From Actinomycetes bacterium (GTDB lineage: Bacteria; Actinomycetota; Acidimicrobiia; Acidimicrobiales; JAJYXR01): a stretch of DNA of 64,000 bases. Under the pieces are notes generated by a model. That model made no database searches, was not told where the DNA came from, and worked only from the letters and a program-made list of their open reading frames with translations. The stretch covers positions 1 to 64,000 of the forward strand of contig JAJYXR010000031.1 of assembly GCA_021801795.1 (NCBI GenBank), in the 5' to 3' direction. The stretch's first letter is position 1. Each line of letters starts with the position of its first letter. Made by a program: the position numbers and the translations under genes. Of the stretch, positions 26,750 through 34,926 are shown one piece after another.

Positions 26750-27160
26750 ATGAACCGCACGCTGGTGATCTGCAAGCCTGACGCCGTCGAACGGCGCCTG
26801 ACCGGGGAGATCCTCTCCCGCCTGGAGCGCAAGGGACTGAGGTTGGTGGCTGCGGAACTGAGGCTGATAGACCCAGAGACGGCGGCCCGCCACTACGCGG
26901 AGCACGAGGGTCGGCCGTTCTACGGGGAGCTGGTGGCATTCATCACCCGCTCCCCGGCCCTGGTGGCGGTTCTGGAGGGCCCGCCGGACACCTGGAGAAT
27001 CGTGAGGAACCTGATGGGCTCCACCGATCCGTCGGAGGCTGCCCCGGGCACGATTCGAGGAGACCTGGCGACCCTGCTGAGCGAGAACCTGGTTCACGGG
27101 TCCGATTCAGCCGCATCGGCCGAGCGGGAGATAGGCATCTTCTTCCCCGGTCTTGTCTGA
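26750..27160 (+). CDS. ndk: Nucleoside-diphosphate kinase
   Basis: A 136-residue kinase that balances nucleoside triphosphates. The N-terminal [35 protein letters not shown] with the phosphorylated His, and a C-terminal EREIGIFFP are canonical. ATG 26750 is selected because the family begins a few residues before LVICKPDAV. An upstream GTG (26729) would add seven residues. Confidence 0.96.
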   Translation: MNRTLVICKPDAVERRLTGEILSRLERKGLRLVAAELRLIDPETAARHYAEHEGRPFYGELVAFITRSPALVAVLEGPPDTWRIVRNLMGSTDPSEAAPGTIRGDLATLLSENLVHGSDSAASAEREIGIFFPGLV

Positions 27161-27294
27161 GTTTCCCACTTTTCGCGCAACCCGGTGAGCCGGGGTTGTG
27201 CTCTGGCCCACGGTCGCGTACCCTTTGGGGCACCCCCTGCTGTTCCGAAACGCCCGCCAAGAGGCGCGGGCCTGATCGTCGAAGGAATGGAACC

Positions 27295-28320
27295 ATGGCG
27301 GACAACCGTCTTTTCTTTCTCGGCCGTGACATGGCCGTGGACCTCGGTACCGCGAACACCCTGGTGTACGTGCGTGGCAAGGGCATCATCCTGAACGAGC
27401 CGTCGGTGGTGGCCGTGAACGTGAAGGACGGCCGGCCACTGGCGGTGGGCGTCGAGGCCAAGCGCATGATCGGCCGCACGCCCAGTCACATCCAGGCCAT
27501 CCGTCCGCTGAAGGACGGGGTCATAGCGGACTTCGAGATCTGCGAGAAGATGCTCCGTTACTTCATCCAGCGGGTCCACCAGAGGCGCTTCGCGAAGCCC
27601 CGGATGGTCATCTGCGTCCCGTCTGGTATTACCGGCGTGGAGCAGCGGGCGGTGATGGAGGCGGCAGAGTATGCCGGCGCCCGCCGGGCCTACATCATCG
27701 AGGAGCCCATGGCCGCAGCGATCGGAGCAGGTCTACCGGTTCACGAGCCCACCGGTAACATGGTGGTGGACATCGGAGGCGGCACCACCGAGGTGGCCGT
27801 CATATCCCTCGGCGGCATCGTGACCAGCCAGTCGGTCCGCATCGGGGGAGACGAGCTGGACGAGGCGATCATCTCCTACATAAAGAAGGAGTACAGCCTG
27901 GCGCTCGGCGAGAGGACCGCCGAGGAGATAAAGATGGCTCTCGGCTCCGCGCATCCCCTGGAGGAGGAGCTCCAGGCGGAGATCCGCGGTCGAGACCTCG
28001 TGTCGGGTCTCCCGAAGACCGTCATGGTGACCACCGAGGAGATACGCCGTGCCATCGACGAGCCGGTGTCCGCGATCGTGGACGCGGTGAAGGTCACCCT
28101 GGACAAGACGCCCCCCGAGCTGGCTGCCGACATCATGGAGCAGGGCATCGTGCTCACCGGAGGCGGTGCCCTGCTGCACGGCCTGGACGCGCGCCTGCAG
28201 AACGAGACGGGCATGAACATAGTGGTGGCTCGCGACCCACTGAACTGCGTGGCCACCGGCAGCGGCCAGTGTCTCGAGGAGTTCGAGGCGCTGAAGCAGG
28301 TTCTCATCACCTCCTCCTGA
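27295..28320 (+). CDS. mreB: Rod shape-determining protein MreB
   Basis: A 341-residue bacterial actin that organises lateral wall synthesis. The phosphate-1 loop [19 protein letters not shown] (19 residues) follows a short amphipathic N terminus ([10 protein letters not shown]) that binds membrane. PHOSPHATE-2 [15 protein letters not shown] and the adenosine motif [11 protein letters not shown] are intact. ATG 27295 heads the mreBCD-mrdA operon, so a rod-shaped or elongating cell is likely. About 130 bp of upstream DNA probably hold the operon promoter, though no clear boxes were identified. Confidence 0.97.
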   Translation: MADNRLFFLGRDMAVDLGTANTLVYVRGKGIILNEPSVVAVNVKDGRPLAVGVEAKRMIGRTPSHIQAIRPLKDGVIADFEICEKMLRYFIQRVHQRRFAKPRMVICVPSGITGVEQRAVMEAAEYAGARRAYIIEEPMAAAIGAGLPVHEPTGNMVVDIGGGTTEVAVISLGGIVTSQSVRIGGDELDEAIISYIKKEYSLALGERTAEEIKMALGSAHPLEEELQAEIRGRDLVSGLPKTVMVTTEEIRRAIDEPVSAIVDAVKVTLDKTPPELAADIMEQGIVLTGGGALLHGLDARLQNETGMNIVVARDPLNCVATGSGQCLEEFEALKQVLITSS

Positions 28321-28333
28321 CCGTCAGCTCCCG

Positions 28334-29173
28334 ATGCCGCCCCGCACCAGACGGGCAAGCCGTCCCAGGCTCACGCTCGTTCTACTGGTCCTGGCCTCGA
28401 TCACCATTATCACGCTGGACTTCCGGGGCGACACGAAAGGCGTCATCCCAGGCATCCAGCACATCGCCGAGGACGCCTACTCGCCTATCCGCTCCGCATC
28501 CGACGCGGTGGTGGCGCCCATAGGCAGCTTCCTAGCTGGGGCGCTGAACGCCGGAAACCTCGAGCACGAGAACGCGCTGCTTCGCAACGAGAACGGGGAC
28601 CTGAAGCGCCGCATCCTCCAGGCCGAGGATGCCCGGCGGCGCCTGGCCGAGATCAGCGCGCTGGACCATCTGCCCTGGACAGGGAATATCCCACGGGTCG
28701 ACGCAGAGGTAACGGAGGACAGCACCTCTAACTTCGACGCGACCATCACCATCGACAAGGGGACTGCATCCGGGGTGGCCGATGGGATGCCGGTAGTAGC
28801 AGGTGCCGGCCTGGTGGGCAGGGTGGTCGACTCCTGGTCGTCGGGGTCTACGGTCCAGCTTCTCACCAGCGCCCAGTCCGACGTGGGAGTGCGCTTCGGA
28901 TCGAAAGGGGACCTGGCGCTGGTAACAGGTCAGGGAAAGCAGCGGGCGCTCCAGGTCGACTACGTAGCACCTGGAACGAGGCTGCGGAAGGGCGAGGTGC
29001 TCTTCACCAGCGGTCTGCAGAACGACATATTCCCGGCCGGGATCCCGGTGGCGTCGGTGGCATCTGTAGCCTCTTCCTCATCTGCCACCCAGGAGTCGGT
29101 CACGGCGGTTCCCGAGGCGCACCTGGCCGAGCTCCAGTACGTGAGCATCCTGCTCTGGGAGCCTGCCTCGTGA
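28334..29173 (+). CDS. mreC: Rod shape-determining protein MreC
   Basis: A 279-residue membrane-anchored scaffold of the elongasome. One N-terminal helix (about 12-30), a coiled coil (LEHENALLRNENGDLKRRI, about 73-95) and the extracellular beta-barrel region with DKGTASGVADGMPVVAGAGLV, cited as DKGTASGVADGMP and GLVGRVV, fit the family. It starts 13 bp after mreB. The last residues YVSILLWEPAS end without the long tail some homologues have. Confidence 0.93.
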   Translation: MPPRTRRASRPRLTLVLLVLASITIITLDFRGDTKGVIPGIQHIAEDAYSPIRSASDAVVAPIGSFLAGALNAGNLEHENALLRNENGDLKRRILQAEDARRRLAEISALDHLPWTGNIPRVDAEVTEDSTSNFDATITIDKGTASGVADGMPVVAGAGLVGRVVDSWSSGSTVQLLTSAQSDVGVRFGSKGDLALVTGQGKQRALQVDYVAPGTRLRKGEVLFTSGLQNDIFPAGIPVASVASVASSSSATQESVTAVPEAHLAELQYVSILLWEPAS

Positions 29174-29228
29174 GCTGGCCTGAGGTTCGGCTAGGTGGCG
29201 TCATGCCCTGCAGGTCCGCCCGGAGGCC

Positions 29229-29783
29229 ATGTCTGCCCCCTCGTCTCCCAGCGCCATGAGGTCCCAGACAGCCGCTCGGGTGTCGGTTCTCCTATTCGTC
29301 TGCCTGGTGGTCCAGCATGCCATCCTGGAGAGGCTCACCTTCGCAGGTGCCCACCCCGACCTCATGGTCCTGCTGCCCTTCGCGGCAGGCTATGTGGCAG
29401 GTCCTGAGACCGGTGCGGCTTTCGGCTTCGGGTCGGGACTGGTAGCCGACCTGCTCCTGCCCACTCCCTTCGGGATGTCGGCGCTGGTGGGATGCATCAT
29501 CGGATACTCCACCGGTCTGGCCACCTCTGGCCTGGTGCGGGGATCGTGGTGGATCACGGTCGTGGCTGGTCTGCTGGCGACCGCAGTCTCCCTCGCACTG
29601 TATGCAATGCTCGGGGCTGTGTTGGGCCACCCGGCCATGGTGCATGTCGATCTCCTGCCTGCCCTGGAGGTGGGCATTCCCGGTGCGGTCGTCATGGCAG
29701 CTCCTGCCTGCAGCCTGGTCGCCTGGGCGCTTCCCCGTGACTCGCGAAGTGGCCTCATGGCCGCCTCTGGGCCTGCCAGGTGA
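29229..29783 (+). CDS. mreD: Rod shape-determining protein MreD
   Basis: A 184-residue polytopic membrane protein with five or six hydrophobic segments, between mreC and mrdA. The stretch PDLMVLLPFAAGYVAGPETG and the following GFGSGLVADLLLPTPFGMSA (20 residues) match MreD. ATG 29229 or 29259 may be used. Its stop overlaps the mrdA ATG (ATGA-type overlap at 29780-29783). Confidence 0.88.
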   Translation: MSAPSSPSAMRSQTAARVSVLLFVCLVVQHAILERLTFAGAHPDLMVLLPFAAGYVAGPETGAAFGFGSGLVADLLLPTPFGMSALVGCIIGYSTGLATSGLVRGSWWITVVAGLLATAVSLALYAMLGAVLGHPAMVHVDLLPALEVGIPGAVVMAAPACSLVAWALPRDSRSGLMAASGPAR

Positions 29784-32194
29784 GCATGAGGCGAAGGCAC
29801 CGGCTGGCTAGGAGGATCGGTCCTGCCGATGGCGTGAGGAGCCTCCGCGCCCGGCGAGCTCGGCAGGCCACCGGCAGGTCCCGCCTGCTGGGCCTGCTGC
29901 CTCGTCACCACATGAACCCACGGAGCAGGAGGTCTGCTCGGACCAGCCGTCGGCCCTCGGGTCACAGTCCCCGGATGAGACCCCGTCGTTCCATCATCAC
30001 GCGGGTGACTAACCCAGGGCCTCCCGGCAGTGCCAGGCCGGCCCTGAGGCTGCGCATCGTAGGGCTGGTGGTCATCGCCATGTTCGCCTCGATATTCCTG
30101 CGCCTGTGGTACCTCCAGGTGCTCGACAGCGCTTCCTACAGCAAGGTGGTCGTGGCCAACCAGATACGGGCCGTCTCCGTGTCCCCGCCACGTGGCCTGG
30201 TGCTGGCTCGCGGGGGACAGGTGCTCGTGGGAAACCGGGTCACCGAGGCCATCACGCTCTCACGTGTAGCGGCAGTCCAGCATCCAGGGGTGGTCGGTCG
30301 CCTGGCGGCGTTGCTGAACGTGTCCCGTTCGTCGGTTCGCGCCGATCTCGCGGATCCCCAGTACAGTCCGTACCGGCCTGTCCCGGTCGCTTCCGACGCG
30401 CCCCTCCAGGATCTCATTTACATAAGAGAGCACTCCGCGGAGTTCCCCGGCGTCTCGGCGAGCGCCCAGAGTATCGAGACCTATCCCCAGGGAACCACCG
30501 CAGCCCACCTGCTCGGCTACGTCGGCCAGATAACCCCAGCGGAGCTCTCTGCGCTGAAGGGGCAGGGCTACCAGCTCGGCGACCAGATAGGTCAGTCGGG
30601 AGTCGAAGCATCCTTCCAGTCCTGGCTCAGGGGGAAACCCGGGGTGAATCGCCTCGAGGTGGACGCCCAGGGTCAGGTCATCGGTTCGCTGGGGGAGACC
30701 CCCCCCACACCCGGTGCCGACGTGGTCCTCACCCTGGATCTAGGGCTCCAGAAGCTCGTCGACCAGGCCCTTCCTGCCGAGATAGCGAAGCTCCACTCCC
30801 AGGGCGAGGTGGCACCGAGCGGGGCAGCCATAGTGCTGGACCCGAACAACGGCCACGTGCTTGCCATGGCCTCCTACCCGACCTATGACCCATCTGAGTG
30901 GGTTGGTGGCATCTCCACCGCCAACTACGACGCGCTGGTGTCTCCGGCGAGCCACGACCCGTTGTTGAACAGGGTGATCGCGGGTGCCTACACGCCAGGA
31001 TCCACCTTCAAGATCGCCTCGGCCACCGCCGCGCTGGAGACGGGCCTCATGACCGGCAGCACCCCCTACGACGACACTGGCCGCTTCTACATCCCGAACT
31101 GCACCGGTCCACACTGCACCCTGCACAATGCCGGCTACGAGGCCCTGGGCGTCATATCGATGCCGCTCGCCATCGCCGCGAGCGACGACGACTTCTTCTA
31201 CAACATCGGCTTCCAGTTCTGGAACGCCCGCGCCCGCTACGGGCTCACCCCGATCCAGAACGTCGCAGCCGAGTACTCCATGGGACAGCTGACCGGCATC
31301 GACATCCCTGGGGAGCTGCCCGGCCAGGTGGACAGCCCAATGCTCCGCGAGCGCCAGCACCAGCTGGACCCCAAGGCATACCCCTCGGGAGGATGGTACG
31401 TGGGGGACAACCTCGAGATGGCCTTCGGTCAGGGAGAGACCGCGCTCACCCCCATCGAGCTAGCCACCGCCTATGCGACCTTCGCCAACGGGGGCACCCG
31501 GTATGCGCCTCAGGTGGCAGCAGGTGTGGTCCTGCCCTCGGGCAAGGTGAAGACCTTCCCACCCAAGGTGATGGGTCATGTCTCTCTCCCCCCGAACGTA
31601 CGTGATCCGATGCTCCAGGGCTTCGAGGAGGAGACCACCAATCCACTTGGCACCGGGTACCCGCCATTCCTCGGCTTCCCCTTCTCGCAGTTCCCCATAG
31701 CCGGCAAGACCGGTACCGGTAGCGTCACCGGAAGGCAGCCGAACGGCCTCTACTGTGGTTTCGCACCTGCCAACGCCCCGCAGTACGTAGCCTGTGTGGT
31801 GATACCCCAGGCGGGCTACGGCGATGCCTCGGCTGCCCCCGTTGTGAGGAAGATCTGGGAGTACCTCATGGCGCACCCCCCGGCGCCGGTCCGCCTGTCA
31901 GCGCCCTCCTCGTCCTCCTCCTCCTCCTCCTCCACTACGCCAGCTTCCACCACGCCAGCCTCCACTACGCCAGCCTCCACGGGATCCGCTCCGAAGCGAC
32001 CTGCCGGCCCCAGCACCTCGAAGGCTTCGACAGGGCACGCGGTAGGGCATGCGATAGGTCGCGCCGCAACGGCATCTGTGGCATCGGCAGGCGCGCAGGC
32101 CTCCTACGGTTCGGGTCCCAGCTCCCGTGCAGATGAGCCCCCAGTGGGGCGGGAAGCCGTCTACCGGTCGCGGGGACCCTGGCGTGGCGGTTAG
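29780..32194 (+). CDS. mrdA: Penicillin-binding protein 2 (elongasome transpeptidase)
   Basis: An 804-residue class B PBP that cross-links peptidoglycan with MreBCD. After a very basic N terminus of about 90 residues there is one membrane helix (LRIVGLVVIAMFASIFLRLW), a dimerisation region with GQIGQSGVEASFQ, and the transpeptidase domain: GSTFK (active Ser), an S-x-D motif in AASDDDFFYNIG, and GKTGTGS. The C-terminal 130 residues are a Ser/Thr/Pro/Ala tail with tandem repeats and probably lie outside the fold. ATG 29780 overlaps mreD. Later starts (for example near 29972) would trim the basic leader. rodA, often the next gene, is not here. Confidence 0.93.
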   Translation: MSMRRRHRLARRIGPADGVRSLRARRARQATGRSRLLGLLPRHHMNPRSRRSARTSRRPSGHSPRMRPRRSIITRVTNPGPPGSARPALRLRIVGLVVIAMFASIFLRLWYLQVLDSASYSKVVVANQIRAVSVSPPRGLVLARGGQVLVGNRVTEAITLSRVAAVQHPGVVGRLAALLNVSRSSVRADLADPQYSPYRPVPVASDAPLQDLIYIREHSAEFPGVSASAQSIETYPQGTTAAHLLGYVGQITPAELSALKGQGYQLGDQIGQSGVEASFQSWLRGKPGVNRLEVDAQGQVIGSLGETPPTPGADVVLTLDLGLQKLVDQALPAEIAKLHSQGEVAPSGAAIVLDPNNGHVLAMASYPTYDPSEWVGGISTANYDALVSPASHDPLLNRVIAGAYTPGSTFKIASATAALETGLMTGSTPYDDTGRFYIPNCTGPHCTLHNAGYEALGVISMPLAIAASDDDFFYNIGFQFWNARARYGLTPIQNVAAEYSMGQLTGIDIPGELPGQVDSPMLRERQHQLDPKAYPSGGWYVGDNLEMAFGQGETALTPIELATAYATFANGGTRYAPQVAAGVVLPSGKVKTFPPKVMGHVSLPPNVRDPMLQGFEEETTNPLGTGYPPFLGFPFSQFPIAGKTGTGSVTGRQPNGLYCGFAPANAPQYVACVVIPQAGYGDASAAPVVRKIWEYLMAHPPAPVRLSAPSSSSSSSSSTTPASTTPASTTPASTGSAPKRPAGPSTSKASTGHAVGHAIGRAATASVASAGAQASYGSGPSSRADEPPVGREAVYRSRGPWRGG
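31911..31981 (+). repeat. Ser codon run and 15-bp repeats in the mrdA tail
   Basis: A run of TCC serine codons is followed by about three copies of a 15-bp unit related to CCAGCCTCCACTACG (roughly 31935-31981). It encodes a poly-Ser stretch, then STTPA repeats. It is in frame and downstream of the catalytic domain. Confidence 0.85.
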
Positions 32195-32206
32195 GCTCGG
32201 TGGCAG

Positions 32207-34198
32207 ATGACCGAACGCGTCCCGCAGGCTCCTGGCTCCAGCCAGGGGAAGGATGTCCGCTCGCTGTGGCCCCGTATAGAGCCGCTCCTGGCAAGGGTGA
32301 CTAAGCCTGCCCGGTACATCGGTGGTGAGCTTCACGCGGCCAGCCCGGTGCACGAGCCAGGACGGGTCGCATGGCTGCTTCTCTACCCCGATACATACGA
32401 GATCGGCCTTCCGAACCAGGGGCTCCAGATCCTCTACGAGATACTGAACGAGCGCGACGACGCTCTTGCGGAGCGTGCCTACGCGCCCTGGCTGGATCTG
32501 GAGGCCCTGATGCGTGCCTCGGGTCTGCCGCTGTTCTCCCTGGAGTCCCACCTGCCCGCGTCCCGCTTCGACGTCCTGGCGTTCAACCTCTCGGCCGAGC
32601 TCACGGTCACGAACGTGTTGAACATGGTGGACCTGGCCGAAGTGCCGATGCGGGCAGCCGATCGGACCTGTGAGCATCCCCTGGTAGTGGTCGGCGGCCA
32701 CTGCGCGTTCAACCCCGAACCGATGGCGGACTTCGTCGACGCCTTCGTCATGGGTGACGGAGAGGAGGTGGTCGGTGAGCTGAACCAGGTGATCGGTGAC
32801 TGGCTGCGTTCCGGCCGCCCGTCGCGCGGGGACCTTTTGAAGGAGCTGGCCATGGTAAGGGGCGTGTACGTCCCATCTCTCTACGAGCCGCGTTACGAGG
32901 GCGGCAGGCTCGTGGGTGTCGAGCCCGTGGTCCCAGGCACACCCGAACGGGTGGAGAAGCGGACAGTGGCCGATCTCGACGCATGGCCCTATCCTCGCCA
33001 CCAGCTCGTTCCCCTCGTCGAGGTGGTCCACGATCGTCTGAACGTGGAGGTGTTCCGGGGATGCACGAGAGGATGCCGCTTCTGCCAGGCCGGGATGATC
33101 ACGAGACCGGTTCGTGAGCGTTCGGAGCGGGAGGTGTCCAGGATGGTGAGAGAAGGTCTGGCGGCGAGCGGCTATGACGAGGTGGCCCTCACCTCGCTCT
33201 CGACGGCTGACTTCTCTGGCGTCGAGCCGGTGATAGAAGGGGTGCTCGACTCTGCCGCGGGCTGTCCCGGTGCTCCACCGGTGTCGGTAAGCCTTCCCAG
33301 CCTGCGGGTGGATGCCTTCACGGTCGGGCTGGCCTCACAGATCCAGCGCGCGAAGCGGACGGGGCTTACCTTCGCACCCGAAGGCGGCACCTGGCGCATG
33401 CGACGGGTCATAAACAAGCTCATACGCGAAGAGGACCTCTATGCAGCTCTGGATGCGGCCTTCTCCCAGGGATGGAGGCGGGTGAAGCTGTACTTCCTGG
33501 TCGGGCTGCCCACGGAGACCGACGAGGATGTGCTCGCCATAGCGGACCTGTCGAAGAGATGCGTAGAGATAGGGCGTCGTTACCACCAGAACGTAACCGT
33601 GGTGGTGTCCGTCGGCGGGTTCGTGCCGAAACCTCACACCCCGTTCCAGTGGTTCGGCCAGGATACCGGGGCCGAGATTCGCCGGAAGGTGATCCTGCTC
33701 AGGGAGGCCTGCAGGGGCGCCAGAGGTATCTCCCTGCGCTGGCACGACCCCGACGCATCCGTGGCCGAGGGGATAGTGAGCCGCGGCGACAGGCGGGTGG
33801 GAGCTGTCATAGAGCACGTCTGGAGGCACGGTGGCACCTTCCAGGAGTGGTCCGAGCACTTCGACCTCGGCCTGTGGCAGGCAGCCCTGGATGCCTGTGG
33901 CCTCAGCCTTCACGATCTGGTGCATCGCGAGAGGGAAGAGGACGAGGTACTGCCCTGGGACCACATCTCCGCAGGTCTGCACCGTGACTTCCTCTGGCAG
34001 GACTGGCAGGACGCTCAGGCCGAGGAGGCGGTTACGGACTGTCGCTGGACCCCCTGCTACGACTGCGGGGCATGCACCGACGGCGGCCTCGAGCACGTGG
34101 TGGCCTCTCCGGTCCCTCCAGCAGGTGGGAGCCAGGGAACCGGCCAGGATATCGGGGACGCGCGCGTACCGGCTAGCCTGGTGAGGGGTCCAAGGTGA
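32207..34198 (+). CDS. TIGR03960-family radical SAM protein with B12-binding-like domain
   Basis: A 663-residue radical SAM enzyme. The N-terminal 200 residues form a cobalamin-binding-like Rossmann domain (VVVGGHCAFNPEPMADFVDA). The cluster motif is FRGCTRGCRFCQAGMI (CxxxCxxC, near residue 286). Further marks are FAPEGGTWRMRRVINK and YFLVGLPTETDEDVLAIADL. Cys-rich CYDCGACTDGG lies near the C terminus. The family is almost always followed by the TIGR03936 protein, as here, with a 4-bp overlap. Its reaction is unknown; linkage to rne/rplU suggests RNA or ribosome modification, but this is inference. Confidence 0.93.
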   Translation: MTERVPQAPGSSQGKDVRSLWPRIEPLLARVTKPARYIGGELHAASPVHEPGRVAWLLLYPDTYEIGLPNQGLQILYEILNERDDALAERAYAPWLDLEALMRASGLPLFSLESHLPASRFDVLAFNLSAELTVTNVLNMVDLAEVPMRAADRTCEHPLVVVGGHCAFNPEPMADFVDAFVMGDGEEVVGELNQVIGDWLRSGRPSRGDLLKELAMVRGVYVPSLYEPRYEGGRLVGVEPVVPGTPERVEKRTVADLDAWPYPRHQLVPLVEVVHDRLNVEVFRGCTRGCRFCQAGMITRPVRERSEREVSRMVREGLAASGYDEVALTSLSTADFSGVEPVIEGVLDSAAGCPGAPPVSVSLPSLRVDAFTVGLASQIQRAKRTGLTFAPEGGTWRMRRVINKLIREEDLYAALDAAFSQGWRRVKLYFLVGLPTETDEDVLAIADLSKRCVEIGRRYHQNVTVVVSVGGFVPKPHTPFQWFGQDTGAEIRRKVILLREACRGARGISLRWHDPDASVAEGIVSRGDRRVGAVIEHVWRHGGTFQEWSEHFDLGLWQAALDACGLSLHDLVHREREEDEVLPWDHISAGLHRDFLWQDWQDAQAEEAVTDCRWTPCYDCGACTDGGLEHVVASPVPPAGGSQGTGQDIGDARVPASLVRGPR

Positions 34199-34902
34199 AG
34201 ATTCGTTTCCGCTATTCAAAGCTCGGCAAGGTTCGATGGACGAGCCAGCGTGATGTCGCGCGGATGTGGGAGCGGGCTCTACGTCGTGCCGGCCTGCCTG
34301 TGGCGTACTCGCAGGGATTCTCGCCACGACCCCTGCTCAGCTTCGGGCTGGCATTGCCCACGGGGTGCGAGTCCCTGGGCGAGTATGTGGATGTGGCGAC
34401 CACACAGCCCCTCGACGTGGCCGGTCTCGGCGACTGCATTTCGACGCTGCTCCCGGCCGGTGTGGACGTCCAGGCAGTGGCCGGCCTCCCCGACGGGTCG
34501 GCTTCGCTCCAGCAGGCGGTGACATCCTGCGTGTGGCAGCTCGACGTGTGTGCAGGGAGCACCGAAGAGCTCCGTAGACAGGTAGCAGGGGTGCTTTCGG
34601 CGGGCTCGCTGCCCATCGAGCGTGAGCGCAAGGGCAGGGTGGAGCTGGACGATCTGCGACCGGCTATCGTCCGGCTGCAGGTGGTGGGTTCGGATCAGTT
34701 GGCGGGCCAGGAATTCTCCACGCTGCTGGCAGAAGTGCTCACCCAGCCACGTGGGGTGAGGCCACCGGAGTTGTGCAGCGTGCTCGGGGCCGAGCTGTGG
34801 CTCGCCCGCAGGACGCATCATTGGATCGAACACGACGGGAGGCGCTCTGAGCCGCTCCCCATCGACGCACCCCAGGTACGTCGATGGAAGGACGCGTCGT
34901 GA
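34195..34902 (+). CDS. TIGR03936-family (DUF2344) radical SAM-associated protein
   Basis: A 235-residue partner of the preceding radical SAM protein. It begins KIRFRYSKLGKVRWTSQRDV and contains AYSQGFSPRPLLSFGLALP, both diagnostic of DUF2344. GTG 34195 overlaps the upstream stop. In some bacteria the two are fused into one chain, which supports joint action. No catalytic motif can be assigned. Confidence 0.92.
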   Translation: MKIRFRYSKLGKVRWTSQRDVARMWERALRRAGLPVAYSQGFSPRPLLSFGLALPTGCESLGEYVDVATTQPLDVAGLGDCISTLLPAGVDVQAVAGLPDGSASLQQAVTSCVWQLDVCAGSTEELRRQVAGVLSAGSLPIERERKGRVELDDLRPAIVRLQVVGSDQLAGQEFSTLLAEVLTQPRGVRPPELCSVLGAELWLARRTHHWIEHDGRRSEPLPIDAPQVRRWKDAS

Positions 34903-34926
34903 CCAGAACTAGAAGGGACTTTCCCG

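Noticed and set aside
30900-31300. PBP2 with SDD in place of SxN considered as an inactive transpeptidase
   Set aside because: Elongation-type PBP2 enzymes can carry S-x-D at this position, and the STFK and KTG motifs are intact, so activity is expected.
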